A stretch of 52,758 bases of DNA from an uncultured Prevotellaceae bacterium (lineage in GTDB: Bacteria; Bacteroidota; Bacteroidia; Bacteroidales; Bacteroidaceae): positions 1 through 52,758 of the forward strand of contig CACYYG010000021.1 of NCBI GenBank assembly GCA_902778535.1, read 5' to 3'. The notes beneath the pieces were generated by a model that saw only the letters and a program-made list of their open reading frames with translations, was not told the DNA's origin and did not search any database. The translations under genes were made by a program, and so were the position numbers. Position 1 is the stretch's first letter. Every line of letters starts with the position of its first letter. Shown one piece after another: positions 45,204-52,685 of this stretch.

Positions 45204-45950
45204 TTAAAAGCTGTAGGTGTAGCCTAAGCCTAAGACGTGGCGGTTACCCTCGTCCTCGTCCTTGTACACATGCTGATACAAGTATCTGACGTCAAAAGAA
45301 TGTTGCTTCGACAGACGATACTCTGTACCTGCGACATAGCGAATCTTGTCTAATCCGCTGCCTCCAATGGTGCTCTCGGCATTGACGTAGGGACGCCATT
45401 GCTTGGTAAGCTTGTATTTCAGCTGCAGGCGGTAGCGCCACATGTTGCTGCCCTTGCCCTGATAGGTGTGCTCACCTACATACTCGCCAAGGTCATAGTC
45501 ATCGTTGTCGACATTGGAATAGCGCTTCACGGTCTTCTCCGGACGGTAGGTGTACTGCCAACGTTCACGCATCGAAACGGTGAGATTGCCAAAGTTCTGC
45601 GAGATTGTCAGCGACACGTTAAATCGGTAACGCTGTCCCCAATAGTCAGCATATTTCCTGCCCGTATTGTTTACCTTGTGGTGGTTGTCATTGAGGAAGA
45701 CATATCCCACGGAAAGCTTCATATAGTCTTTGAGTTTATAGGTGGCCCCTACCCCAACGCTCCAGCGGTCGATCTCGCCAAAGCCGTCGTCACGGGTACG
45801 CAGCTCTGCTTCAGCATCCAGCGTCAGTTTCTTGTTGATTTTCTTCTCGACGGCGGCCTCTGTCCAGATGCCAAAGTCATCGCTCTGAGCCTGAGCGGGC
45901 ATGATGGAGGCCATAGCCAGCATCATCAGAACATAAACGTGTTTTGCCAT
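45204..45950 (-). CDS. DUF2490 outer-membrane beta-barrel protein
   Basis: A 248-residue exported protein with signal peptide VYVLMMLAMASIMPAQAQ. The mature sequence alternates aromatic and polar strands: DFGIWTEAAVEKKINKKLTL, LSVGYVFLNDNHH, YRFNVSLTISQNFGNLTVSM, ending HVLGLGYTYSF with C-terminal Phe, typical of a small outer-membrane barrel. This is the DUF2490 pattern. Its first 25 bases overlap the end of the DUF4956 gene, so the two are translationally coupled. Role unknown; in this operon it may serve the polyphosphate-polymerase-like system. Confidence 0.85.
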   Translation of the reverse strand: MAKHVYVLMMLAMASIMPAQAQSDDFGIWTEAAVEKKINKKLTLDAEAELRTRDDGFGEIDRWSVGVGATYKLKDYMKLSVGYVFLNDNHHKVNNTGRKYADYWGQRYRFNVSLTISQNFGNLTVSMRERWQYTYRPEKTVKRYSNVDNDDYDLGEYVGEHTYQGKGSNMWRYRLQLKYKLTKQWRPYVNAESTIGGSGLDKIRYVAGTEYRLSKQHSFDVRYLYQHVYKDEDEGNRHVLGLGYTYSF

Positions 45951-46615
45951 TGTGATTTCTTTATTTCATACATTTTGTCAACATCGTTGTGGCCTTTGCC
46001 CTTATAAGTAATGCGCAGCACGGCAGAGTCGCGCAGGAAGTCGACGCCGCCCACCTCAATCCTGACGATGTCAAGACCGAGACGCTGCTCCAGGTCGGCC
46101 TTCAGCTCTTCACGCTTCTCAGGCTTGATGAGTTCGATGCGGTCGTACTGGATGAGCTTCGTCGACTGCATCTTCAGACGCAGCTCGCAGACGAAGGTGA
46201 AGAGCAGCACAATGATGTCGATGACAACCAGCTTGCCATAGTCGAGGAGCACCTGCTTGGCCGAGAGGCCCGTCTCGTCGGCCATAGCGTGCACCACCGA
46301 CAGGCAGACGATGATGAACAGATAGGTCATCTCACGAACAGGCATCGCGTCGGTTCGGTATCGCATAATGCTGAAGATACCGAACAATCCGAGTCCCACG
46401 CCCATCGTAGCCTTTCCGCGATCCATTCCCATCATGAAGTAGACGAGGAAGAAAATGACCACTGAAATGAGCATGAACGTGAAGTAGAAGTCACGACGTT
46501 TGCTCTTTGGATAGTACAGACGGTCGATGAGCAGGAAGATGACCGATGCGCAAAGTACGAATCTCAGCAGAATGTTGCTGAATTCGCCGATTAGGATTTC
46601 ATTAATCAATTCCAT
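45926..46615 (-). CDS. DUF4956 membrane protein
   Basis: A 229-residue protein with four membrane segments (ILLRFVLCASVIFLLIDRLY; FTFMLISVVIFFLVYFMMGM; GVGLGLFGIFSIMRYRT; LLDYGKLVVIDIIVLLFTFV) and a C-terminal cytoplasmic domain of alternating beta-alpha pattern (LGLDIVRIEVGGVDFLRDSA). This matches DUF4956, commonly encoded beside VTC-domain polyphosphate polymerases, as here. It probably anchors or gates the polymerase. The gene lies 24 bases downstream of the VTC gene and overlaps the DUF2490 start by 25 bases. Confidence 0.88.
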   Translation of the reverse strand: MELINEILIGEFSNILLRFVLCASVIFLLIDRLYYPKSKRRDFYFTFMLISVVIFFLVYFMMGMDRGKATMGVGLGLFGIFSIMRYRTDAMPVREMTYLFIIVCLSVVHAMADETGLSAKQVLLDYGKLVVIDIIVLLFTFVCELRLKMQSTKLIQYDRIELIKPEKREELKADLEQRLGLDIVRIEVGGVDFLRDSAVLRITYKGKGHNDVDKMYEIKKSQWQNTFMF

Positions 46616-46639
46616 ATTGTCGTTAATAATAGTTTCAAC

Positions 46640-47398
46640 TCAATTTTCAAGTTTCAACGTTTTTTCCACATATCGCAGCTTTTCCTTGAAGCGGTTGACC
46701 GGCAGCGAGGCGTTGGTCATCGCAGCGCCCATACAGTATTTGCTGAAACCGTGCGGATGAATGTGCAGCTGCCGCAACATGTCCAGCACCGGCGAGGGTA
46801 CCAGTCCGTCGCGTTTCAGCTCGATGATGACAAGCGGTCCCATCTCTCGGCTACAGCCCGTCAGCAGGTTATTGAACTCCAGCTGCGTGTCGATGGTCAG
46901 ACGCTCCGTCTTGGCACTGTTCACCAGCGTCACACGGTGGAAGAAATTGTGCATGTGAGGTTGTAGCGTGTCAACACCGAAATGCAGGCGCTGTGCTATA
47001 AAGTCGCGCTTCACGTCATCATGCAGATTCATGTCGGTCACCTCAATACGCTTCTTCTTCGTGCGTCCGTGATTGTTCTTCGTCTTTATCTCCATAAACT
47101 GCAGGTGCGAGCTGACGTAGGTGCGAAAACGAATCTTCTGCCTGTTGGCAAAGCCGTGCTGGTGCTCGCAGTACATTGCGAAGCTGTCGGTGTCGAAATA
47201 AGTGGTATCGTAAAGCATGTTGCGCTGGCCGTTGATGTCCTGCACGAAATAGTCCTGTTTGGCCATCTCGAGCAACAGCAACAGGCGCGGCATAGTGGTC
47301 ACGAACTTCGTGTCCGTGCGGTTCATCAGCTTCACGCTGCTCATCTGTTCCAGCGTGATGGGCTGCATCTGCCGCAAGAGTTCTTCCATCGTCAACAT
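46640..47398 (-). CDS. Polyphosphate polymerase (VTC domain) protein
   Basis: A 252-residue protein of the VTC/CYTH tunnel-fold group, which makes polyphosphate from ATP in eukaryotes and has bacterial homologues. It has LMNRTDTKFVTTMPRLLLLL with the catalytic-type Lys, YDTTYFDTDSFAMYCEHQHG, RQKIRFRTYVSS, FMEIKTKNNHGRTKKKRI and VIIELKRDG, the beta-strands lined with Arg/Lys/Glu that bind phosphates. The frame is open to a GTG at 47434, but that codon lies in the -7 box (47434-47441), so the ATG at 47398 is chosen. It is first in the operon with DUF4956 and DUF2490. Confidence 0.87.
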   Translation of the reverse strand: MLTMEELLRQMQPITLEQMSSVKLMNRTDTKFVTTMPRLLLLLEMAKQDYFVQDINGQRNMLYDTTYFDTDSFAMYCEHQHGFANRQKIRFRTYVSSHLQFMEIKTKNNHGRTKKKRIEVTDMNLHDDVKRDFIAQRLHFGVDTLQPHMHNFFHRVTLVNSAKTERLTIDTQLEFNNLLTGCSREMGPLVIIELKRDGLVPSPVLDMLRQLHIHPHGFSKYCMGAAMTNASLPVNRFKEKLRYVEKTLKLEN

Positions 47399-47433
47399 GC
47401 TTGTCAGTTGGTTTTCGGTTTTTATTTTCGCCA

Positions 47434-47441
47434 CAAAATTA
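47434..47441 (-). promoter_or_regulatory. -7 box TAATTTTG of the VTC operon
   Basis: Reverse-strand TAATTTTGTGG, 36 bases before the chosen ATG at 47398. Confidence 0.65.
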
Positions 47442-47584
47442 TAAATAAAAAACGAAACTGTGAAAAAAATATTATAAACTCTATGATTTATTCAATAAAA
47501 TTAAGTCTGTGCAACACAAAACACGTTTTTCAATTTAGTTCGCAAAAAACAACCGAAATTTTTGTTTTTGTCGCGGAAAAGTAG

Positions 47585-47592
47585 TATCTTTG
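47585..47592 (+). promoter_or_regulatory. -7 box TATCTTTG of the NifU-like/GGGtGRT operon
   Basis: TATCTTTGCACTC, about 122 bases before the ATG at 47714, leaving a long leader. The leader is A/T-rich with one GCTTTCGC/GCGCAGCG-like patch but no firm structure. Confidence 0.7.
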
Positions 47593-47713
47593 CACTCTCA
47601 ATGTCTGCTATTAGATTTAATCAAATAACAAATCGTATATTATTAATTGTAAATCGTTAAATTGAACTCGCTTTCGCTTTTACAAAGCGCAGCGACTAAA
47701 AGAAATCTAAAAG

Positions 47714-48415
47714 ATGGTTTATTCAAAGGAAGTTGAAAACATGTGCGTTGTGGCCAAAGGCCCCAACCACGGCCCGGCTCCCATCCCTGAAGAGGGCAAG
47801 TGGATTCAGGCCAAAGAGATTAAAGACATCTCCGGTTACACTCACGGCATTGGCTGGTGTGCTCCTCAGCAGGGCGCCTGCAAGCTGAGCCTGAACGTGA
47901 AAGACGGCATCATTCAGGAAGCTCTCGTCGAGACCATCGGCTGCACGGGTATGACCCACTCAGCTGCTATGGCCAGCGAAATTCTGCCTGGCAAGACCAT
48001 CCTCGAGGCTCTGAACACCGACCTTGTTTGCGATGCTATCAACACCGCCATGCGCGAGCTGTTCCTGCAGATTGTCTACGGACGCACGCAGAGTGCCTTC
48101 TCCGAGGGCGGCCTCGTGATTGGTGCCGGCTTGGAGGACCTGGGCAAGGGTCTGCGCTCTCAGACTGGTACGCTCTACGGCACCGTTGCCAAGGGCACAC
48201 GCTATCTGGAGCTGACCGAGGGCTACATCACCAAGCAGTTCCTCGACAAGGACAATCAGGTTTGCGGCTACGAGTATGTACACCTGGGCAAGATGATGGA
48301 GGCCATCAAGGCTGGTATGGATGCCAACGAGGCCGTGAAGAAGTTCACTGGCAGCTATGGCCGTACGAAGGCCGAGCAGGGAATCGTAAAAGTTATTGAT
48401 CCACGCAAAGAGTAA
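47714..48415 (+). CDS. NifU-like iron-sulfur cluster scaffold protein
   Basis: A 233-residue cytoplasmic protein. It has the NifU/IscU-like N-terminal pattern with Cys49 and Cys56 in IGWCAPQQGACKLSL, Cys77 in ETIGCTGMTHSAAMASEIL and Cys106 in NTDLVCDAINTAM, followed by a C-terminal region (FSEGGLVIGAGLEDLGKGLR, KMMEAIKAGMDANEAVKKF) absent from classical IscU. Proteins like this are annotated as iron-sulfur assembly scaffolds, always beside a GGGtGRT gene. The second gene follows after 15 bases with a strong Shine-Dalgarno. The role of the pair is unknown; cluster delivery to a dedicated target is a reasonable inference. Confidence 0.8.
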   Translation: MVYSKEVENMCVVAKGPNHGPAPIPEEGKWIQAKEIKDISGYTHGIGWCAPQQGACKLSLNVKDGIIQEALVETIGCTGMTHSAAMASEILPGKTILEALNTDLVCDAINTAMRELFLQIVYGRTQSAFSEGGLVIGAGLEDLGKGLRSQTGTLYGTVAKGTRYLELTEGYITKQFLDKDNQVCGYEYVHLGKMMEAIKAGMDANEAVKKFTGSYGRTKAEQGIVKVIDPRKE

Positions 48416-48421
48416 AGGAGG
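48415..48421 (+). promoter_or_regulatory. Strong Shine-Dalgarno AAGGAGG before the GGGtGRT gene
   Basis: AAGGAGG lies 9 bases before the ATG at 48431, overlapping the upstream stop region. It is the clearest Shine-Dalgarno in the window, in a phylum that seldom uses one, and probably ensures high expression of the second gene. Confidence 0.75.
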
Positions 48422-48430
48422 AAACAAGAT

Positions 48431-49444
48431 ATGATTAGAAAAGTATCATTCGAGAGCTATGAGCGTCGCATCAATCAGGTGCTGGCCGCTCTGAAAGAGA
48501 ACGGGATCAATAGCATTGAGGAAGCCAACGAGATTTGCGACAAGGCAGGTGTTGATCCTTACCAGATGTGTGAGGACACGCAGGGCATCTGCTTCGAGAA
48601 CGCTAAGTGGGCATACGTCTGTGGTGCTGCTATCGCCATCAAGAAGGGTGTAAAGAGCGCTGCCGAGGCAGCCGAGGCCATCGGTATTGGTCTGCAGTCG
48701 TTCTGCATTCCCGGTTCTGTGGCCGACGACCGCAAGGTGGGTATCGGACACGGCAACCTCGCTGCCCGTCTGCTGCGCGAGGAGACCGAGTGCTTCGCCT
48801 TCCTGGCTGGCCACGAGAGCTTTGCTGCCGCCGAGGGTGCCATCAAGATTGCCGAGAAGGCTAACAAGGTTCGCCAGAAGCCTCTCCGCGTCATTTTGAA
48901 CGGTCTGGGCAAGGACGCCGCTATGATCATCAGCCGCATCAACGGCTTCACATACGTTCAGACGCAGTTTGACTACTACACAGGCGAAGTGAAGGTTGTG
49001 AAGGAGACTCCCTACAGCGACGGTCCACGCGCAAAAGTGCGCTGCTATGGTGCCGATGATGTGCGTGAGGGCGTAGCCATCCTGTGGATGGAGAACGTTG
49101 ATGTGTCGATTACCGGCAACTCGACCAACCCCACCCGCTTCCAGCATCCCGTTGCCGGAACGTATAAGAAGGAGCGTGTGCTCGCTGGCAAGCCTTACTT
49201 CTCAGTAGCTTCTGGTGGCGGCACAGGCCGTACGCTGCATCCCGACAACATGGCTGCCGGCCCCGCTTCCTACGGTATGACCGACACGCTGGGCCGCATG
49301 CACAGCGACGCTCAGTTCGCAGGTTCTTCTTCTGTTCCTGCTCACGTTGAGATGATGGGCTTCCTCGGCATCGGCAACAACCCGATGGTGGGTGCTACCG
49401 TCTCTATCGCCGTAGAAATCGACCTGGCTCTGAACAAGAAGTAA
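48431..49444 (+). CDS. GGGtGRT protein (conserved, function unknown)
   Basis: A 337-residue protein with the family motif SGGGTGRTLHPDN (Ser261 to Asn273), which names it. Other conserved stretches are VDPYQMCEDTQGICFENAKW, SFCIPGSVADDRKVGIGHGN and GNSTNPTRFQHPVAG. No signal peptide; cytoplasmic. Gly-rich loop and repeated H-G-N/H-P-D suggest a nucleotide or metal site. It is invariably paired with a NifU-like scaffold gene, as here (15-base gap), so an oxygen-sensitive or iron-sulfur-dependent enzyme is plausible but unproven. Codon use is strongly biased, suggesting high expression. The operon ends at the terminator at 49500-49535. Confidence 0.9.
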   Translation: MIRKVSFESYERRINQVLAALKENGINSIEEANEICDKAGVDPYQMCEDTQGICFENAKWAYVCGAAIAIKKGVKSAAEAAEAIGIGLQSFCIPGSVADDRKVGIGHGNLAARLLREETECFAFLAGHESFAAAEGAIKIAEKANKVRQKPLRVILNGLGKDAAMIISRINGFTYVQTQFDYYTGEVKVVKETPYSDGPRAKVRCYGADDVREGVAILWMENVDVSITGNSTNPTRFQHPVAGTYKKERVLAGKPYFSVASGGGTGRTLHPDNMAAGPASYGMTDTLGRMHSDAQFAGSSSVPAHVEMMGFLGIGNNPMVGATVSIAVEIDLALNKK

Positions 49445-49499
49445 AAAGCACGATTGCTCCCCTCCCCTACAAGGAAGGAGACTTCGGAGACCAACAAAA

Positions 49500-49535
49500 A
49501 TCCCGAGAGGCAGACGCCTTCTCGGGATTTTTTTC
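49500..49535. terminator. Bidirectional terminator between GGGtGRT and uxaA
   Basis: Stem ATCCCGAGA (49500-49508) with TCTCGGGAT (49520-49528), extended by GGC/GCC, followed by TTTTTTTCTTT. On the minus strand the flanking AAAAA (49496-49500) gives a U-run, so it can serve both convergent genes. The G/C-rich CTCCCCTCCCC-TACAAGGAAGGAG just upstream (49457-49480) may be a decayed arm of the miaA-type element. Confidence 0.85.
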
Positions 49536-49549
49536 TTTACTGTCTGACG

Positions 49550-51046
49550 TCACAGCGTGACGCCATTCTTGAAGATGGAGATTTCGCGGTAGTCGTTCTC
49601 CTCGTTGCGGGCTTTCTCGCCCGATGCCACGCTGAGCACCTTGTCGATGAATTCCGGCACGAGCTCCTGCATGGTGCGGCCCTCAATGAGCTGCCCGGCG
49701 GAGAAGTCCACCCAATTGGGCTTGTTCTTTGCCAGCGTGGGGTTGGTGGCAATTTTCATGGTGGGAACGAAGGTGCCGAAAGGTGTGCCACGCCCTGTGG
49801 TGAAGAGCACAATGTGACAGCCGCAGGAGGCCAGCGCCGTCGAGGCCACGAGGTCGTTGCCGGGTGCCGAGAGCAGATTCAGGCCGTTGTGCTCGATGCG
49901 GTCGCCATATTCCATCACGCCAGAAACAGGAGCACGCCCGCATTTCTGCGTACAGCCCAAGGCCTTGTCCTCCAGAGTAGAGATGCCGCCGGCCTTGTTG
50001 CCTGGCGAAGGATTCTCGCCTACGGGCTCGCCGTGCGAGAGGAAATAGTTCTTGAAGTTGTTGATGAGCGAGACAGTCTGCTCAAACAGCTCCTTCGTCT
50101 CACAGCGGTTCATCAGAATGGTCTCGGCTCCGAACATCTCAGGCACCTCCGTCAGCACGCTGGTACCGCCCTGTGCCACGAGCCAGTCGCTGAACTCGCC
50201 CACAAGAGGATTGGCGGTGATGCCGCTGAACCCGTCGCTGCCGCCGCACTTCAGGCCGACACGCAATTTCGACACAGGCACCTCCTCGCGCTTGTCCTCC
50301 TTGGCAATAGCATAAAGCTCGCGCAGGATCTGCATACCAGCCTCCACTTCGTCGCCCTCCACCTTCTGAGTCACCAACAGGCGGATGCGCTGCTTGTCGT
50401 AGTCGCCCAGCATCTGCATGAAGTCGTCGGGCTGGTTGTTCTCACAGCCCAGGCTCAGCACCAGCACGGCGCCGGCATTGGGATGCAGGCAGATGTCGCG
50501 CAGCACCTTGCGCGTGTTCTCATGGTCTTCCGACAGCTGTGAGCAGCCATAGTTGTGATGCCAGGCATAGATGCTGTCCACGCCCTCACCTCTCGTCTCG
50601 CGCTGCAGCTCCTTCACCAGTCGCTCGGCAATGCCGTTGACACAGCCAACAGTAGGAACGACCCATATCTCGTTGCGCACGCCAACGTCGCCGTTCTTGC
50701 GCACATAGCCTTTAAAGGTACGGTTTTCCTTCTTGATGTTAAGTCGCTCTTCAACAGGATGGTAAGTATATTCTAACGTGCCGCTGAGATTCGTCTTCAG
50801 ATTGTTTTCGTTCACCCAGTCGCCAGCCTTCAAATCCTGACGGGCATGGCCAATGGGATAGCCGTATTTAATGATGTTCTCGCCCTCGCTCACATCGCGA
50901 ATGAGCACCTTGTGACCGGCGGGCGTATCTTGGTTGAGCACCACCCGCTGCCCGTCAATTTCCATCACGTCGCCTTTCTTCTTCGCTTGCAGGCAGACGA
51001 CGACCGAATCAGCGGGATTGATTTTCAGAAAAGTTGCTTGTTCCAT
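49550..51046 (-). CDS. uxaA: Altronate dehydratase (UxaA family)
   Basis: A 498-residue enzyme that dehydrates D-altronate to 2-keto-3-deoxygluconate in galacturonate breakdown. The N-terminal SAF-like domain (1-95, with KKKGDVMEIDGQ and HKVLIRDVSEGENIIKYGYP) is followed by the dehydratase domain with GYVRKNGDVGVRNEIWV, WHHNYGCSQLSEDHENT, LSLGCENNQ, GLKCGGSDGFSGITANP and FTTGRGTPFGTFVP, the family signatures. Conserved Cys and His residues would hold the metal. Its product is the substrate of KdgK, encoded 31 kb away in this window. A -7 box at 51078-51085 lies 32 bases upstream of the ATG. Confidence 0.92.
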   Translation of the reverse strand: MEQATFLKINPADSVVVCLQAKKKGDVMEIDGQRVVLNQDTPAGHKVLIRDVSEGENIIKYGYPIGHARQDLKAGDWVNENNLKTNLSGTLEYTYHPVEERLNIKKENRTFKGYVRKNGDVGVRNEIWVVPTVGCVNGIAERLVKELQRETRGEGVDSIYAWHHNYGCSQLSEDHENTRKVLRDICLHPNAGAVLVLSLGCENNQPDDFMQMLGDYDKQRIRLLVTQKVEGDEVEAGMQILRELYAIAKEDKREEVPVSKLRVGLKCGGSDGFSGITANPLVGEFSDWLVAQGGTSVLTEVPEMFGAETILMNRCETKELFEQTVSLINNFKNYFLSHGEPVGENPSPGNKAGGISTLEDKALGCTQKCGRAPVSGVMEYGDRIEHNGLNLLSAPGNDLVASTALASCGCHIVLFTTGRGTPFGTFVPTMKIATNPTLAKNKPNWVDFSAGQLIEGRTMQELVPEFIDKVLSVASGEKARNEENDYREISIFKNGVTL

Positions 51047-51077
51047 AAATTGTTTTCTTTCGTTTGTTATTTGCCTG

Positions 51078-51085
51078 CAAAGGTA
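51078..51085 (-). promoter_or_regulatory. -7 box TACCTTTG of uxaA
   Basis: Reverse-strand TACCTTTGCAGGC, 32 bases before the uxaA ATG. Confidence 0.75.
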
Positions 51086-51281
51086 CGAAAATTTCGATTA
51101 AGCGAGAACAAAAAGATTGTTTTATTTTTGTCGAGTGATAGAAATTTGTTAAATAAGCGAGGAGAAAAACCATATTCAGAATGAGTTTTATCGGGCTGGA
51201 GTACGAATAAGCCTTCCTCGCATTGTTTATTTTGTAATACCAACAAACAATTTCTTTGTGCAATTTGAGTTTACGAAAATC

Positions 51282-51737
51282 ATTCAGACTTGATAAAAAA
51301 TTTTGACAAAAGATGCCCAAAAACATGGTTTTGCGAAGCTGAGAATGGCTCAGAATTCAAGAAACTATGATTTGCCTGAAAAAACGCGAAAATGAGAGGG
51401 GTTGACTATCTCGCTGATTGGCAACGGCTTAGCTCAATTTCGTGCTTCGCGGGAGCATCCCCATTTTAAAAAAGGTATATCCCCATGAAAAAAAGTCAAT
51501 GCCTTTTTTTCACGCGGAGCCTCTTTTTTAGCAAAAGTCAGCCGTTTTGAGGCCAAAACAGACCCTTCTGAAGGCCGAAAAGCTGCACAATGTTGCCATA
51601 CATGTGCAATTTTCGAACCCAACTCATGCTCATCCGACGACCGACATGTTGCAGAAAACAGTCTTCCGGCTTCTATTTCACAAAAAATTTTTGTAAAAAA
51701 TTCGGAATAATCTTTCTTTACAAATTATTCAGGTTTA
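51282..51737. repeat. 455-base dispersed repeat, copy B
   Basis: Aligns end to end with copy A at 35371-35825, same orientation. The longest conserved block is at 51474-51520 (AAAAGGTATATCCCCATGAA through TTTTTCACGCGGAGC). Differences are spread through the rest, more in the last third. The reading frames open in copy A contain stops in copy B and vice versa, so coding is unlikely. The stretch 51086-51281 before it shows no gene. Confidence 0.85.
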
Positions 51738-51998
51738 CACCTTCAACGATGGAAAGCAAGACACTTTCATTACTTGGTTGTTCACTCCTGTGGAAGTATT
51801 ATAAATATCAAATTTAATTCACAATCGTTTGCTCCGGGAACCTCAAAAGATTTAATACTCAATTCATGCAAGCAGGCAGAAGGTGCTATTCAGACGTCAT
51901 CTTTTGATTTCGAAGGACGATATGTCTATGAAGTGAAATCTAAAGATGAAACATTTAAGTTTCGCATTCGCTTAACTTCGGTAGTTAGAGGTAGTTAG
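51731..51998 (+). pseudogene. Possible frameshifted gene remnant after repeat copy B
   Basis: Two plus-strand pieces in different frames look coding: VYTFNDGKQDTFITWLFTPV (about 51733-51800) and FNSQSFAPGTSKDLILNSCK through SFDFEGRYVYEVKSKDETFK (about 51810-51965), ending at 51998. There is no convincing start and the family was not recognised. It may be the end of a secreted protein. Beyond it, 51999-52234 holds only small hairpins (GGCC-TTC-GGCC at 52011-52021; AGTATAG/CTATACT at 52026-52054). Confidence 0.35.
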
Positions 51999-52234
51999 AA
52001 GAATTTATCGGCCTTCGGCCTTAGAAGTATAGGTCATTTGTTATGGTCTATACTACTTCTTACTACTCCACTTGAGAAAGTTGAATGAAACAGTATATCA
52101 CAAAGTATATGGGGTCCGGTAACAGAAAAGAAGAAATGACAGCAAGCCAGACGTAGGAAGTTGTCATCGGTCTGATTTTCGCAAATAAAATGTTAAACCA
52201 CGGACAAAATGGCGTGTATATGGAAATAAATACG

Positions 52235-52242
52235 TATCTTTG
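52235..52242 (+). promoter_or_regulatory. -7 box TATCTTTG of the DUF3791/DUF3990 pair
   Basis: TATCTTTGCAGCC, 109 bases before the DUF3791 ATG. The leader contains CAGCC-AAAG-GGCTG and GAGC-AA-GCTC hairpins that could affect translation. Confidence 0.7.
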
Positions 52243-52350
52243 CAGCCAAAGGGCTGCGAGAACGGGCTGCACCTCAGCAATTCGAGCAAGCTCGATTGCA
52301 TTCGGTTTGCACCGTCCTTGCCAATGTTATTTGTAATACAGGAAAGATAT

Positions 52351-52566
52351 ATGAGCAAGTACGAGATACCATACCTTACGGCCTGCATCCAGGCTTTCGG
52401 GAAGCGCTTTGACATGACGCGACAGGCGGCATTCCGCTATCTGCACGAGCACAAGGGGCTGGCGTTCCTCATCGAATTCTACGACGTGGAGCACCTGCAG
52501 TCGATGGACGAGACGATTGACGACCTGCTCATCATCTGCCAAAAGAACGGGGGGACACTGGCATGA
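52351..52566 (+). CDS. DUF3791 protein, partner of DUF3990
   Basis: A 71-residue helical protein, MSKYEIPYLTACIQAFGKRF followed by QAAFRYLHEHKGLAFLIEFY and DVEHLQSMDETIDDLL, the DUF3791 pattern (Y-L-x-x-C-I, A-F-x-Y-L, Y-D-x-x-H-x-x-x-x-x-E-x-I-D-D). Such genes come directly before DUF3990 genes, which encode ADP-ribosyltransferase-like proteins, and may act as their antitoxin or adaptor; this is inference. The ATG at 52351 is chosen over the longer open frame from 52240 because that begins within the promoter. Its stop overlaps the next start (ATGA at 52563-52566). Confidence 0.85.
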   Translation: MSKYEIPYLTACIQAFGKRFDMTRQAAFRYLHEHKGLAFLIEFYDVEHLQSMDETIDDLLIICQKNGGTLA

Positions 52567-52685
52567 CGCTCTATCACGGCACAAACACAGACTATGAACG
52601 AATCAGCCTTAAGATTGGCTTGCGGTACAAGGACTTCGGCTGGGGCTTCTACTTGACGCAACATTATGCTCATAGCAGAATATGA
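52563..52685 (+). pseudogene. Truncated DUF3990 (ADP-ribosyltransferase-like) gene
   Basis: The product starts MTLYHGTNTDYERISLKIGL, then RYKDFGWGFYLTQHYAHSRI and a TGA at 52683. The opening LYHG and the KDFGxGFYLT motif are those of DUF3990 proteins, which usually have about 150-170 residues and an ART-like fold. Only 40 codons remain before the stop, right after the motif. No other frame clearly continues the domain in the remaining 70 bases, so the gene is truncated or frameshifted, unless it resumes beyond the window. Confidence 0.7.

Noticed and set aside
47434-47434. GTG start for the VTC protein
   Set aside because: The codon lies inside the -7 promoter box, so the transcript cannot contain it; the ATG at 47398 was used.
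49454-50542. 362-codon open frame opposite uxaA
   Set aside because: It starts in the terminator region and mirrors uxaA; no domain or promoter supports it.
51434-51622. 62-residue minus-strand frame in repeat copy B
   Set aside because: Not open in copy A and lies wholly in the dispersed repeat.
52063-52272. 69-residue hydrophobic minus-strand frame
   Set aside because: It overlaps the DUF3791 promoter, its start lies in the leader hairpin, and nothing supports expression.
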